A DNA stretch of 64,000 bases from Flavobacterium sp. Root901. GTDB lineage: Bacteria > Bacteroidota > Bacteroidia > Flavobacteriales > Flavobacteriaceae. A program made the position numbers and the translations under genes. Of this stretch, positions 45,001 through 53,740 are shown piece by piece. A model generated the notes under the pieces. The model saw nothing but the letters and a program-made list of their open reading frames with translations, was not told where the DNA came from and ran no database searches. How positions within the stretch are numbered: position 1 is the first letter of the stretch; every line of letters starts with the position of its first letter. Where the stretch lies: positions 1-64,000 of the forward strand of contig NZ_LMJB01000007.1 of the NCBI RefSeq assembly GCF_001429765.1. The letters are read 5' to 3'.

Positions 45001-48000
45001 AATCCTAGACCTGAAAAACACTTTTAATACGATGGTGGAACAGTTAAATTCGTTTGCCTCTGAGGTAACGCGTGTGGCGCGTGAGGTAGGAACCGAAGGA
45101 AAACTGGGAGGACAATCTGAGGTAAAAGGGGTTGCGGGAACATGGAAAGATTTAACGGATTCTGTTAACGTAATGGCATCTAACTTGACGGGACAGGTTC
45201 GTGGAATTGCCAAAGTTGTAACTTCTGTAGCAAAAGGAAACTTAAAACAAAAATTATCGATTGACGCAAAAGGTGAAGTAGCACAGCTTACCGATACGAT
45301 CAACGAAATGATCGATACACTGGCTACCTTCTCAGATCAGGTAACAACTGTGGCACGTGAGGTTGGAGCTGAAGGAAAACTGGGAGGGCAGGCAAACGTT
45401 CCGGGAGCTTCGGGAACATGGAAAAACTTAACGGAAAACGTTAACCAGCTGGCAGCAAATCTTACCACGCAGGTACGTGCAATTTCTGAGGTTGCATCGG
45501 CGGTAACGCAGGGAGATTTAACGCGAACAATTGGTGTTGAAGCAAAAGGTGAGGTTGAAGCACTTAAAGATACTATCAATCAAATGATTTCTAATCTTAA
45601 AGCTACAACTTTACGTAATCAGGAACAAGACTGGCTGAAATCGAATTTGGCTAAATTTACCCAAATGCTTCAGGGGCAAAAAGAGCTTAAATCGGTTACG
45701 ATGAAAATCCTTTCAGAGCTTGCAGCCGTTGTAACTGCGCAGCACGGACTTTTCTATATCCTGGAAGAAGGCGAGGAATTCATGGATTCGAAGCTGAATT
45801 TAATTGCCTCTTACGCTTACATTAAACGAAAAAATTCACCTACCTCCTACGCTATGGGTGAAGGACTTATAGGTCAGGTTGCCGTAGAAAAAGAACGAAT
45901 TATTTTAAGTAATGTTCCAAAAGATTATATCAGAATCAATTCTGGTTTAGGGGATGCTAAGCCAAAAGACGTGATTATTCTTCCGGTTCTTTTTGAAGGA
46001 AGACTTAAAGCTGTTATTGAATTAGCTTCACTTGATACCTTTAGCCAGACTCACTTAGATTTCCTTGAAGGCCTTACTGAAAGTATTGGTATCGTATTAA
46101 ATACTATCGAATCGAACTCCAGAACAGAAGAACTTCTTGTACAGTCACAATCATTAGCAAGTGAGCTGAAAAGCCAGCAGGAAGTATTGAAAAATACCAA
46201 CGAAGAGCTGGAAGAAAAAGCAATCTTATTGGCTAATCAAAAAGAAGAAGTGGAGTTGAAAAACCAGGAGGTTGAGGTGGCACGTAAAGCTTTGGAAGAA
46301 AAAGCAGATCAGCTTACTTTGACATCCAAATATAAATCGGAATTCCTGGCAAATATGTCGCACGAGTTACGAACGCCGCTAAACAGTTTACAAATCTTAG
46401 CCAACGAATTAATCGCCAACCGCGATGGAAATCTATCCGAAAAACAAATTCAGTTTGCTAAAACTATCAACTCTTGCGGTGATGACTTAATTCAGTTAAT
46501 TAACGACATTCTGGATCTTTCTAAAATTGAATCTGGTTATATTTCTGTAGATTATAACCCAATTAGTTTTGCAGAAATCAGCAGGTTTGTTGAGTCCACC
46601 TTCAACCCTATTTCTCAGGCAAAACATCTTCATTTTGAAATTATAATGGATAACAATCTTCCGGAAGTTATGGAAACCGACTCTCAAAGATTGAATCAGA
46701 TTTTGAAAAACCTTCTTTCGAATTCATTCAAATTCACAGAAAAAGGTGAAGTAAGATTACATATTTACAAAGCAGATAATAACTGGAAAACCAAAAATAA
46801 TAGTCTGGACAATGCAGAAGCTGTTGTTGCTTTTGAAATTTCAGACACGGGAATCGGAATTTCAAAAGAAAAACAAAACATTATTTTTGAAGCATTCCAG
46901 CAGGCAGAAGGTTCTACAAGCCGTAAATACGGAGGAACTGGTTTAGGATTATCGATCAGCCGCGGACTTTCTGATTTATTAGGCGGAAGCATCGAACTGG
47001 AAAGTGATACCAATATTGGAAGTAAATTTACCTTGTTTTTACCATTGAAATTTGTTCATATTCCTGAATTGGAAGATATTACCGTAAATGAAGAAACAAA
47101 TGTAATTCACGCAGGGAAAAGTCGTTTAAAATCACTTCCTTCTTCAAGTTTCAAGAAATCGGATATGGATTTGTACTTTGTAGATGAGGTTGGTGATGAC
47201 CGTGCCGATATCAAGCCGGAAGATAAAATCCTTTTAATTGCCGAAGATAATCTGACATTTGCAAGGATTTTGTTAGACAGAGCGCATCAGCATGGAATTA
47301 AAGCAATTGTAACCACACGCGGTAATGATGTTGTTGATTATATCAATCAGTTTCAGCCTCATGCAATTACAATGGATTTAAATATGCCGGATACCAGCGG
47401 CTGGAAAATTTTGGACCGATTAAAAACCGATTTTACGCTTCGTCATATTCCGGTTTACATTATCTCAGGAGAAGATGAACGAAATAAAGGCTTAAAGCGC
47501 GGTGCGAGAAACTTTTTCCTTAAGCCTGTCAAAAATGAATTGTTGACTTCTTTATTTAATGATATTCAGGATTTTAAAGATAAGAAAGAAAAAAACCTGC
47601 TGGTTGTCGATGATAATCAATTTGAATTAGATCGAATTGTTGAAGCGGTTAAAGGAGACGATATTATAATTTCTACTGCATTGACGGCTCAGGAAGCGGT
47701 AAAACTTATAGAGAAAAAATCATTTGATTGTATTATATTAGATTTAATTCTTCCCGATGCTGACGGTTTAGATTTAATAAGCGATCTGGAAAATAATATC
47801 AGCGGTCAGGAAACGGCGATAATAGTTCATTCTGCCGGTGATGTCAATAAAAAACAACGCAGTAAACTCAGCAGGTTTGCACACAGTATTATTACAAAAA
47901 GCGCAACCTCAATGGATGAATTAGTTGATCAGGCTGCACTGTTCCTGCATCGTGTACATAAGGACCTGCCGGAAAGTATGAAAGACAGAATTGAAACTTA

Positions 48001-48391
48001 TTATTTAAAAGAAGATGTTCTAATCAATAAAAAAGTACTTTTGGTAGATGACGATGTACGAAACCTGTTTGCGCTTACAACAGCTCTGGAGCGATTTGGT
48101 CTGGAAGTTATCAGCGCAGAAAGCGGTCATGAAGCCATTGATATTTTAAGTCAGAATATAAAAATTGATATTGTTTTGATGGATATCATGATGCCGGAAT
48201 TAGACGGATACGAAACCATGAAAATTATTAGAAAAAATATAAAACATAAAGATTTAACTATCATTGCCGTAACAGCAAAAGCAATGAAAGGAGACAGACA
48301 GCGTTGTATTGAATCTGGTGCATCAGATTATATTACTAAACCGGTTAATGTTGAACAATTATCCTCTTTAATGAGAGTATGGTTAAAATAA
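42023..48391 (+). CDS. Giant soluble hybrid histidine kinase with poly-HAMP array
   Basis: A 2122-residue protein without membrane segments or signal peptide. After one divergent unit (about 95-185) there are eleven near-identical 92-residue HAMP-type units (186-1197), each with the pattern [18 protein letters not shown], a WKDLTDSVN block and [17 protein letters not shown]. Then come a GAF domain (about 1215-1380), a coiled coil, HisKA with H1447 in MSHELRTPL, an HATPase domain, and three receivers with D1785, D1907 and D2054. The repeat pattern resembles that of fungal group III (Nik1/Os-1) osmosensing kinases. The long array may act as a mechanical or osmotic signal relay; this is inference. 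Confidence 0.93.
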   Translation: MKKAKHIDKRPENEVLIALPIITDEKTSKSKKIEPEEAVLTDAEFLKILLKVKNGNFSQRFPTDQNGIKRSICDTLNEIIDLNERMVFEFQKVGKSIGKQGKLTNRVVLDGARGSWSSCVDSVNTLISDLVHPTIEIAHVITSVAKGNLSQEMPLSIEGNPLQGEFLRIAKEVNGMVKQLNLFSMEVTRVAREVGTEGKLGGQAKVRGVGGVWKDLTDSVNKMASNLTGQVRNIADVTTAVAKGDLSKKITVDVKGEILELKNTINTMVDQLNSFSSEVTRVAREVGTEGKLGGQAQVKGVGGTWKDLTDSVNQMASNLTGQVRNIADVTTAVARGDLSKKITVDVKGEILELKDTINTMVDQLNSFSSEVTRVAREVGSEGKLGGQAKVRGVGGVWKDLTDSVNQMASNLTGQVRNIAEVTTAVAKGDLSKKITVNVEGEILELKNTINTMVDQLNSFGAEVTRVAREVGSEGKLGGQAKVKGVGGTWKDLTDSVNQMASNLTGQVRNIAEVTTAVANGDLSKKITAVAEGEILELKKTINTMVDQLNSFSSEVTRVALEVGTEGKLGGQAKVKGVGGTWKDLTDSVNQMASNLTGQVRNIAEVTTAVAKGDLSRQITVDTKGEILELKNTINTMVGQLNSFASEVTRVAREVGTEGKLGGQAQVEGVGGTWKDLTDSVNQMASNLTGQVRNIAEVTTAVAKGDLSLQITVDVKGEILELKNTINTMVDQLRGFASEVTRVSREVGTEGKLGGQANVPGVAGTWKDLTDSVNQMAGNLTAQVRNIADVAIAVANGDMSRKITVDVRGEILQLKETLNTMVDQLREFASEVTRVAREVGTEGKLGGQANVPGVAGTWKDLTDSVNQMAGNLTTQVRNIAEVTIAVANGDMSKKITADVRGEILQLKETVNTMVDQLRAFASEVTRVAREVGTDGKLGGQAFVPGVAGTWKDLTDSVNQMASNLTGQVRNIADVTKAVANGDLSKQITVDVKGEILDLKNTFNTMVEQLNSFASEVTRVAREVGTEGKLGGQSEVKGVAGTWKDLTDSVNVMASNLTGQVRGIAKVVTSVAKGNLKQKLSIDAKGEVAQLTDTINEMIDTLATFSDQVTTVAREVGAEGKLGGQANVPGASGTWKNLTENVNQLAANLTTQVRAISEVASAVTQGDLTRTIGVEAKGEVEALKDTINQMISNLKATTLRNQEQDWLKSNLAKFTQMLQGQKELKSVTMKILSELAAVVTAQHGLFYILEEGEEFMDSKLNLIASYAYIKRKNSPTSYAMGEGLIGQVAVEKERIILSNVPKDYIRINSGLGDAKPKDVIILPVLFEGRLKAVIELASLDTFSQTHLDFLEGLTESIGIVLNTIESNSRTEELLVQSQSLASELKSQQEVLKNTNEELEEKAILLANQKEEVELKNQEVEVARKALEEKADQLTLTSKYKSEFLANMSHELRTPLNSLQILANELIANRDGNLSEKQIQFAKTINSCGDDLIQLINDILDLSKIESGYISVDYNPISFAEISRFVESTFNPISQAKHLHFEIIMDNNLPEVMETDSQRLNQILKNLLSNSFKFTEKGEVRLHIYKADNNWKTKNNSLDNAEAVVAFEISDTGIGISKEKQNIIFEAFQQAEGSTSRKYGGTGLGLSISRGLSDLLGGSIELESDTNIGSKFTLFLPLKFVHIPELEDITVNEETNVIHAGKSRLKSLPSSSFKKSDMDLYFVDEVGDDRADIKPEDKILLIAEDNLTFARILLDRAHQHGIKAIVTTRGNDVVDYINQFQPHAITMDLNMPDTSGWKILDRLKTDFTLRHIPVYIISGEDERNKGLKRGARNFFLKPVKNELLTSLFNDIQDFKDKKEKNLLVVDDNQFELDRIVEAVKGDDIIISTALTAQEAVKLIEKKSFDCIILDLILPDADGLDLISDLENNISGQETAIIVHSAGDVNKKQRSKLSRFAHSIITKSATSMDELVDQAALFLHRVHKDLPESMKDRIETYYLKEDVLINKKVLLVDDDVRNLFALTTALERFGLEVISAESGHEAIDILSQNIKIDIVLMDIMMPELDGYETMKIIRKNIKHKDLTIIAVTAKAMKGDRQRCIESGASDYITKPVNVEQLSSLMRVWLK
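42578..45613 (+). repeat. Eleven tandem 276-bp repeats within the hybrid kinase gene
   Basis: The HAMP units are also highly alike at DNA level, with period 276 bp and long identical stretches such as GATTTAACGGATTCGGTTAA. Small differences (for example VRGVGG against VPGVAG) show several subgroups, with units 7-9 most alike. Unequal recombination or assembly collapse could change the copy number. Confidence 0.9.
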
Positions 48392-48401
48392 TTCCCTTAT
48401 T

Positions 48402-49646
48402 ATGAAGAGCCAAAGCCCCATAGAAGAAAATTCCGTGAAGATATTAATTGTTGATGACAAGAAGGAAAACCTACTTTCGCTTCAGGTCATACTTGCAGAT
48501 CAGGGGTATGAGTTTGTCGAAGCAACTTCCGGAAAAGATGCTTTACGAATTCTTCTTAAAAGCCAGGATTTTGCTATTATTCTGATGGATGTTCAGATGC
48601 CGCTTATGGATGGGTTTGAAACTGCCGAGCTTATTCGCCAGAGCGACAAACTTAAACATGTGCCTATTATTTTCTTAACTGCTAATATGAACACCACAGA
48701 TTATATTTTTAAAGGATATCAGTCTGGTGCTGTCGATTATATGATTAAACCTTTGTCTGCAGAAATTCTGCAGGCAAAGGTAATGGTGTTTACAGAATTG
48801 TATAAGAAAAACAGGGAATTGCGCCTTAAAGAAGAAGAAGCTACTGCGCTTAATGCAAAAATTACCAAAGCAAATGATGAATTGGCAGCGCAGTATATTG
48901 CGATAGAAAAATATGCAACAGAATTAAAAAAGAAAAACACGGAGCTTGACGCTTTTACGCATATTTCAAGTCACGACTTACAGGAACCGCTTCGTAAAAT
49001 TCAAACCTTTACCAACATTATTCTCGCAAAAGAATATCCCAATCTGAGTCCGGATGGAAAGGCTAAGTTTGAGCGCATTTTGTATTCTACAAACCGAATG
49101 CGCGAACTTATCAATGACCTTTTGACTTTTTCACGAACTAATATTACAGACCGCGTTTATGAAAACACCGATCTTAATATTATTATTGAAAATGTAAAGG
49201 AAGCGCTTCGGGAAAATATCAAAGAAAAAAATGCTGTAATTGTCACAGAACTTCATGGAAAGATTAATATTATTCCGTTTTTATTTATTCAGCTAATCGA
49301 AAATCTGGTCAACAATGCATTAAAATTTTCGAAGAAAGAAATTCCACTTGAAATCGAAATCAAAAGCAGAATAGTTCGTGGCGAAGAATTATTATATGAT
49401 AAAATATCATCAGCTGAAAATTACTGTCATATTAGTTTTAGAGATAACGGAATTGGTTTTGAACCGGAACACAGCGAAAAAATATTCGGCGTTTTTCAAC
49501 GATTACACAGCAGGGATGTTTATGACGGAACCGGAATTGGCCTGGCTATTGTAAAAAAAATTGTAGAAAACCACAATGGCTTTATCAATGCTACGGCTAA
49601 ACCAATGGAAGGTGCAACATTTAATATTTATATTCCGCAGGAGTAG
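48402..49646 (+). CDS. Receiver-histidine kinase fusion
   Basis: A 414-residue soluble protein with an N-terminal receiver (D63 in LMDVQMPLMDG, lysine in YMIKPLS), a coiled-coil linker (about 130-185), a HisKA domain with H191 in SSHDLQEPL, and an HATPase domain with NLVNNALKFS and GTGIGLAIV. Because the receiver precedes the kinase, its phosphorylation state could switch the kinase, so it may receive a signal from the hybrid kinase 10 bp upstream. It completes the signalling operon. Confidence 0.92.
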   Translation: MKSQSPIEENSVKILIVDDKKENLLSLQVILADQGYEFVEATSGKDALRILLKSQDFAIILMDVQMPLMDGFETAELIRQSDKLKHVPIIFLTANMNTTDYIFKGYQSGAVDYMIKPLSAEILQAKVMVFTELYKKNRELRLKEEEATALNAKITKANDELAAQYIAIEKYATELKKKNTELDAFTHISSHDLQEPLRKIQTFTNIILAKEYPNLSPDGKAKFERILYSTNRMRELINDLLTFSRTNITDRVYENTDLNIIIENVKEALRENIKEKNAVIVTELHGKINIIPFLFIQLIENLVNNALKFSKKEIPLEIEIKSRIVRGEELLYDKISSAENYCHISFRDNGIGFEPEHSEKIFGVFQRLHSRDVYDGTGIGLAIVKKIVENHNGFINATAKPMEGATFNIYIPQE

Positions 49647-49700
49647 TTTTTTAAGGATATTCGCTAAGATTTAAGTTTTTTTATCATCAGGAAATTTAAA

Positions 49701-49708
49701 TATCTTTG
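49701..49708 (+). promoter_or_regulatory. Promoter of the Crp/Fnr-family gene
   Basis: TATCTTTG matches TAnnTTTG and ends 7 bp before the ATG at 49716. The leader would be only a few bases, giving a nearly leaderless mRNA. Confidence 0.55.
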
Positions 49709-49715
49709 ACAAAAT

Positions 49716-50279
49716 ATGCAGGAAAAACTTCGGGAACATATTGAAAAAATAATACAACTGACAGATGAAGAGTTTTCATTTGTCAGTCAGCATTTTATCC
49801 CTAAAAAGTTCAAAAAACATCAATTTCTGATTCAGGAAGACGATGAAGTTAAATATGCTTATTTTGTGGTTTCAGGACTTTTGAAATTGGTTTACACCGA
49901 TGAATCGCTAAAACAACATATTGTGTCTTTTGCAATGGAAGACTGGTGGGAAAGTGATTATTATGCCTATTTTACGCAGACAAAAGCTACGATGTCATTA
50001 GAATGTCTTGAAGATACGGAAGTCCTTTGTTTTACACTTGACGATTATAAAAATTTATGCGATAATCTTCCAAAAATGCAGCGCTTTTTTCTGGAAAAAG
50101 CCAACTTTGGTTTCCTGGCCTCACAGCGCCGTATTATTTCCTGGATGACCTCTAATCCAAAAGAGCGATATGAACAGCTTTTAAAGCAGTATCCTTTGCT
50201 TTTTCAGCGTGTTCCTAAAAACCTTATTGCATCTTATCTGGGCGTTTCCCGCGAAACTTTAAGTCGTTTATCTTCCTAA
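49716..50279 (+). CDS. Crp/Fnr-family transcriptional regulator
   Basis: A 187-residue regulator with an N-terminal cyclic-nucleotide-binding fold (FLIQEDDEVKYAYFVVSGLLKLVY) lacking the residues needed for cAMP binding in the family pattern, and a C-terminal helix-turn-helix that ends NLIASYLGVSRETLSRLSS at the stop. The helix-turn-helix is short, as in many Bacteroidota members. No iron-sulfur cysteines are present, so it is not an Fnr-type oxygen sensor. An inverted repeat follows it, upstream of the RidA gene. Confidence 0.88.
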   Translation: MQEKLREHIEKIIQLTDEEFSFVSQHFIPKKFKKHQFLIQEDDEVKYAYFVVSGLLKLVYTDESLKQHIVSFAMEDWWESDYYAYFTQTKATMSLECLEDTEVLCFTLDDYKNLCDNLPKMQRFFLEKANFGFLASQRRIISWMTSNPKERYEQLLKQYPLLFQRVPKNLIASYLGVSRETLSRLSS

Positions 50280-50283
50280 AATG

Positions 50284-50318
50284 TGACATTTCGCACTTCA
50301 AATTCGTGACAAATGTCA
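50284..50318. promoter_or_regulatory. Inverted repeat between the Crp/Fnr and RidA genes
   Basis: TGACATTT (50284-50291) and AAATGTCA (50311-50318) are exact complements separated by 19 bp, with GTGAC at both ends and inner CGCAC/GTG echoes. There is no T-run, so an operator is as likely as a terminator. Its TGTGAC edge resembles a Crp-type half-site. Confidence 0.45.
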
Positions 50319-50376
50319 AGTTAGGTTTACATTTCTTATTTCGAATTTTGCTTTATAATTTTAATAAAGAAAAGAA

Positions 50377-50766
50377 ATGGAAAAGAGAATAATTAATCCG
50401 TGGAAATGGCAGGACGAACGCAGTTATGCACAAGCAGTTGAAGTAAAAAATCCGCAGGGAACGTTATATGTTTCCGGACAGACTGCTATAAATGCCGAAG
50501 GAATTTCAAGTGACGAAAATATGGAATCCCAGCTTAAACTGGCCATCCAAAATCTCGAGCAGGTAATTACCGAAGCGGGTTACGAATGCAGCGGAATTGT
50601 TAGATTAAATATCTACACGACTGCAACATCAGAACTTTGGCCGCACTTTAATATTCTGCAGGAATGGATTGCAAAACACAATATTCAACAAGCCACAACA
50701 CTAATGGAAGTAAAAAGTCTTTTTGAAACCGTAAAAGTAGAACTCGAAGCTACTGTTGTTAAGTGA
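50377..50766 (+). CDS. RidA-family protein
   Basis: A 129-residue member of the RidA/YjgF family, which as trimers hydrolyse reactive enamines and imines. VKNPQGTLYVSGQTAINAEG, a central NLEQVITEAG and the C-terminal VKVELEATVV fit the family. The arginine that binds the substrate in true RidA proteins would lie in IYTTATSELW and is not clearly present, so it may be a non-RidA subfamily member. It lies downstream of the Crp/Fnr-family gene and is probably controlled from an inverted repeat. Confidence 0.85.
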   Translation: MEKRIINPWKWQDERSYAQAVEVKNPQGTLYVSGQTAINAEGISSDENMESQLKLAIQNLEQVITEAGYECSGIVRLNIYTTATSELWPHFNILQEWIAKHNIQQATTLMEVKSLFETVKVELEATVVK

Positions 50767-50772
50767 GTTTTT

Positions 50773-50811
50773 CAGTTTTCAGTCGCAGTTTTCAGTCGCA
50801 GTTTTCAGTTT
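50773..50811 (+). repeat. Three tandem 13-bp repeats
   Basis: CAGTTTTCAGTCG occurs exactly twice (50773-50785 and 50786-50798), followed by CAGTTTTCAGTTT (50799-50811). The same unit with one change occurs at 16102-16114. Confidence 0.8.
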
Positions 50812-50834
50812 ACAAGACTTAACTAGTACTTTAT

Positions 50835-50863
50835 CTTTGTCAAAGTTTAAAACTTTGACAAAG
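50835..50863. repeat. Perfect 14-bp palindrome arms
   Basis: CTTTGTCAAAGTTT, one A, then AAACTTTGACAAAG. It stands between the tandem 13-bp repeats and the CTTAG repeats. Confidence 0.8.
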
Positions 50864-50943
50864 ATTCTAAACTTAGAAACTTAGCATCTCAGTACCTTAG
50901 AAACTCAGCATCTTAGAACCTTAGTATCTTAGAATCTCATCAC
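50864..50943. repeat. Degenerate CTTAGAAAC/CTTAGCATC tandem repeat
   Basis: The motifs CTTAG or CTCAG, each followed by a short A-C or A-T-C tail, recur about every 10-12 bp up to the HxlR gene stop. The spacing is close to one helical turn. No coding frame matches. Confidence 0.65.
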
Positions 50944-50944
50944 C

Positions 50945-51307
50945 TTAAACATACTCCCCATCCTTTACTTTAAAAGCCCATGCTGCCATAGCTTCAATAA
51001 CCGGCAGTAAACCTACACCGGCATTACTGAGTTTATAAGTTACAAAAGGAGGCACAACAGGTTTAGCTTCTCTGATAATAAGAGCATCTGCCTCTAATTG
51101 TTTTAAATGCTGAATAAGTACTTTTTCTGTTATGGCAGGAATTTCTCTTTTTAATTCGCTGTAGCGTTTCATTCCGCTAGATAAATGCCACAGAATTATA
51201 GGTTTCCAGTACCCTCCTATTTTTTCCATTACAAAAGTAACAGGGCATTTTTCGAGTGCATACTGCTTGTTTTCCTGAATTGTCGATGATTCTTTAATTG
51301 CGGTCAT
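50945..51307 (-). CDS. HxlR-family transcriptional regulator
   Basis: A 120-residue winged-helix regulator of the HxlR type, with the conserved cysteine C21 in EKCPVTFVMEKIGGYWKPIILW, the DNA-binding RYSELKREIPAITEKVLIQHLKQLE and the wing region. In relatives such as YodB and HypR this cysteine senses electrophiles or disulfide stress. It is divergent from the NmrA-family gene with an operator in the 80-bp spacer, and is the likely regulator of that gene. Confidence 0.92.
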   Translation of the reverse strand: MTAIKESSTIQENKQYALEKCPVTFVMEKIGGYWKPIILWHLSSGMKRYSELKREIPAITEKVLIQHLKQLEADALIIREAKPVVPPFVTYKLSNAGVGLLPVIEAMAAWAFKVKDGEYV

Positions 51308-51326
51308 AATACATACTTTAGGGTAA

Positions 51327-51361
51327 GTACTTGTATAAAAGTAAGTACAAATATACCTTTG
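51327..51361 (+). promoter_or_regulatory. Operator and promoter between HxlR and NmrA genes
   Basis: GTACTT (51327-51332) and AAGTAC (51343-51348) form an inverted repeat. The -7 element TACCTTTG lies at 51354-51361 with a TTG at 51331-51333, 20 bp upstream. The operator covers the -33 region, as expected for HxlR-type repression. Confidence 0.65.
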
Positions 51362-51387
51362 TAACTGTAATAAAAAAATTATTTAAC

Positions 51388-52263
51388 ATGAAAATTATAA
51401 TCTCAGGTTCTTTAGGAAATATTGGAAAAACCCTCACTACAAAACTTGTTGGTGCAGGGCACGACGTTACCGTAATAAGCAGTAATGCCGACAGAAAAAC
51501 AGAAATAGAAAAATTAGGCGCAAAAGCAGCGGTTGGATCCGTAAGCGATTCTGATTTTTTAATTGAAGCTTTAACTAATGCCGATGCCGTTTTTGCCATG
51601 ACACCGCCAAATTTAGGAGGAGCAGATGTAATTGCAAATACAACTGAAGCCGGAAAATCCTTTGCAAAAGCAATTGAAAAAACAGGTGTAAAACGTGTTG
51701 TAATGCTAAGTAGTATTGGAGCCGATTTGCCAAACGGAAACGGACCGATCGCGGGACTTCATAATATTGAAAAAATATATAACGAACTAAATACTTCTGT
51801 CACTTTTTTAAGAGCCGGGTTCTTTTATACCAACTTTTATAATGATGTTCCAATGATTAAAGGAGCCGGAATTATAGGATCTAATTATCCTTCTGATATT
51901 AAAATTCCGTTTGTTCATCCGCAGGATATTGCACAGGCTGCTGCCGAAGAATTACTGCAAACTCCGACCGGAAAAAATATTCGATATATCATCAGCGATG
52001 TTCGTACTCCAGGTGAAGCAGCAAAAATTTTCGGAAATGCGATTGCAAAACCAGACTTGCCATGGATTGAATTTACAGACGAACAAGCTTTTGAAGGAAT
52101 GACTCAGGCCGGAATACCCCAAGAAATTGCCCAATTATACACCGAAATGGGAACTGGTTTAAGAAGCGGAAAAATTCCTGAACATTTTAATAACAGTAAA
52201 GCTTTGGTTGACGGAAAAATAAAACTGGAAGATTTTGCACTGGAATTTGCTTCAAAATTCTAA
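51388..52263 (+). CDS. NmrA-family NAD(P)-binding protein
   Basis: A 291-residue Rossmann-fold protein with the N-terminal nucleotide loop SGSLGNIGKTL and the sequence VMLSSIGAD, close to the NmrA/QorB (quinone oxidoreductase 2) group of atypical short-chain reductases. The substrate could be a quinone or an electrophilic compound, which would fit control by an HxlR regulator. The ATG at 51388 is chosen; the frame extends to a TTG at 51331 but that would place the promoter inside the gene. Confidence 0.85.
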   Translation: MKIIISGSLGNIGKTLTTKLVGAGHDVTVISSNADRKTEIEKLGAKAAVGSVSDSDFLIEALTNADAVFAMTPPNLGGADVIANTTEAGKSFAKAIEKTGVKRVVMLSSIGADLPNGNGPIAGLHNIEKIYNELNTSVTFLRAGFFYTNFYNDVPMIKGAGIIGSNYPSDIKIPFVHPQDIAQAAAEELLQTPTGKNIRYIISDVRTPGEAAKIFGNAIAKPDLPWIEFTDEQAFEGMTQAGIPQEIAQLYTEMGTGLRSGKIPEHFNNSKALVDGKIKLEDFALEFASKF

Positions 52264-52270
52264 TATAAAT

Positions 52271-52304
52271 AAAAAAGCAGCAAAATATTTTTGCTGCTTT
52301 TTTT
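52271..52304. terminator. Bidirectional terminator
   Basis: AAAGCAGCAAAA pairs with TTTTGCTGCTTT, flanked by A- and T-runs. It serves the NmrA-family gene on the plus strand and the export operon on the minus strand. Confidence 0.9.
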
Positions 52305-52321
52305 GTTTTAGGAAATGTAAA

Positions 52322-53740
52322 TTAATCCGGGTTTGCCAGAATTTTATACAATTCTGCATTTGAAATATAAAACTGATTTTCAATTCCAATTTGAGATAAT
52401 CTGGCACTGACCAAATTATTTTCTCTGGAATTAATAAGGAATATGGAACTTTCGCCAAAAGAGAACAATTTCTCCTCTGAGTTCAGCATAGTTGTATAAT
52501 CTTTTACCAGATTGTCAATTACATTCTTTTGTCTTTTTAATGATGCAATTTCCGTTTGCTGGGCTTTTATCTTGTTTTTTAGCTCTAATCGTTGTTGTTC
52601 AATATCAAACTTTAAATCCTGAATTTTAAGCTTAGCCAATTTCAGGCCTCCTCTCTCCTTTCTTAAAAAAATCGGAATACTGAAATCAATATTAAATTTA
52701 TAATCATCAGCATTAAAAGAATCAAAATATGATGGTTCTGAAATATAATTGTAACCAACATTTAATTTTGGAAGCAAAGAATTTGCCTTTAATTGTCTGT
52801 TTATTTCCAGTATTGACATTTTAGTTTCTAACGCCTGAATTTTAGGATGCGAATCCAGCGTTTCAACATTTACCATCATCGCTGCTGTTTTTAATGTTTC
52901 TTCTAATGTCAGAATTAAATTTTCTTCCGGTTTAACCATATCTCCCAATTCCACAGGAACATTTTCAAGCCATAAATAATTAGAAAGATACAATTTAGCT
53001 TTAGCTAATTTCAGGTTTCCATTTTCTACATTCAATTCTCTGTTTCTAACTGTAATTCCGGCTTCAACGCTATCAATTGAAGGCGCATCGCCAAGTTCAA
53101 TTAGTTTTTTTACACCCTGAAAACGCGTGCTTGCAAAACCAAGATATCTTTTATAAAGTTCTGCTTCATTATAACTCTTTCGCCATTCAAAATAAGCTTC
53201 ACTTGCTTTATACAAAACTTCTATCGCTCTTAGTTTTCGCTGTGCATCACTCAGCTTTAACTGCAGTTTACCTTCCCTCACGTCAGCCATACGCTGATTT
53301 ATAAACATTCCCTGTCCTAAGGCAACACTTATTCCTAAAGAAGTCAAACCGTTATCCGGTGTACGATTCTGCGGATTATAATATTGACCGTCAGTATCGT
53401 CGAAACCGGCCTTGATTTCAATTCCGTACCATGTTGGTATCTTAAAACTGCTGTTTAATAACGAATAATATTCTGTTCCTTTAAATTCTTTCTTGTTGTA
53501 ATCGACTTCAATTTTTGGGTCAAAACCGCCGCGCGCCATCATCAATGCAGCCTCAGCGTTTGTAATTTCCAGATTTGCCTGTTTTACCAGCGGATGATAT
53601 TTTTTTACATATCCTAAAAACTCGCTGTAACTCAATTCTTCTTTATTAAAATCCTGACCATAAAGTGTTGAAAAGCCCAATAAAAACAAAAAAGAAAACA
53701 GCTTTACAGCCTCTGTAATTCTATTTTTTGTCTTTTCCAT
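52322..53740 (-). CDS. TolC-family outer membrane protein of the export operon
   Basis: A 472-residue outer membrane efflux protein with a signal peptide (ending STLYGQ) and the TolC repeats. It starts inside the end of the HlyD-like gene (20-bp overlap), so it is co-translated. It would form the outer membrane channel for the ABC/HlyD pair. Its terminator is shared with the convergent NmrA gene. Confidence 0.88.
   Translation of the reverse strand: MEKTKNRITEAVKLFSFLFLLGFSTLYGQDFNKEELSYSEFLGYVKKYHPLVKQANLEITNAEAALMMARGGFDPKIEVDYNKKEFKGTEYYSLLNSSFKIPTWYGIEIKAGFDDTDGQYYNPQNRTPDNGLTSLGISVALGQGMFINQRMADVREGKLQLKLSDAQRKLRAIEVLYKASEAYFEWRKSYNEAELYKRYLGFASTRFQGVKKLIELGDAPSIDSVEAGITVRNRELNVENGNLKLAKAKLYLSNYLWLENVPVELGDMVKPEENLILTLEETLKTAAMMVNVETLDSHPKIQALETKMSILEINRQLKANSLLPKLNVGYNYISEPSYFDSFNADDYKFNIDFSIPIFLRKERGGLKLAKLKIQDLKFDIEQQRLELKNKIKAQQTEIASLKRQKNVIDNLVKDYTTMLNSEEKLFSFGESSIFLINSRENNLVSARLSQIGIENQFYISNAELYKILANPD

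Noticed and set aside
44427-45579. Long open frames on the minus strand within the poly-HAMP gene, up to 179 residues
   Set aside because: They recur with the 276-bp repeat and are by-products of its codon pattern. The plus-strand frame is the real gene.
42578-45613. A CRISPR-like look from evenly spaced repeats
   Set aside because: The repeat unit is 276 bp, codes in one continuous frame and has no unique spacers.
51331-51387. TTG start that would extend the NmrA-family protein
   Set aside because: It would place the promoter and operator within the coding region, and the Rossmann fold begins just after the ATG at 51388.
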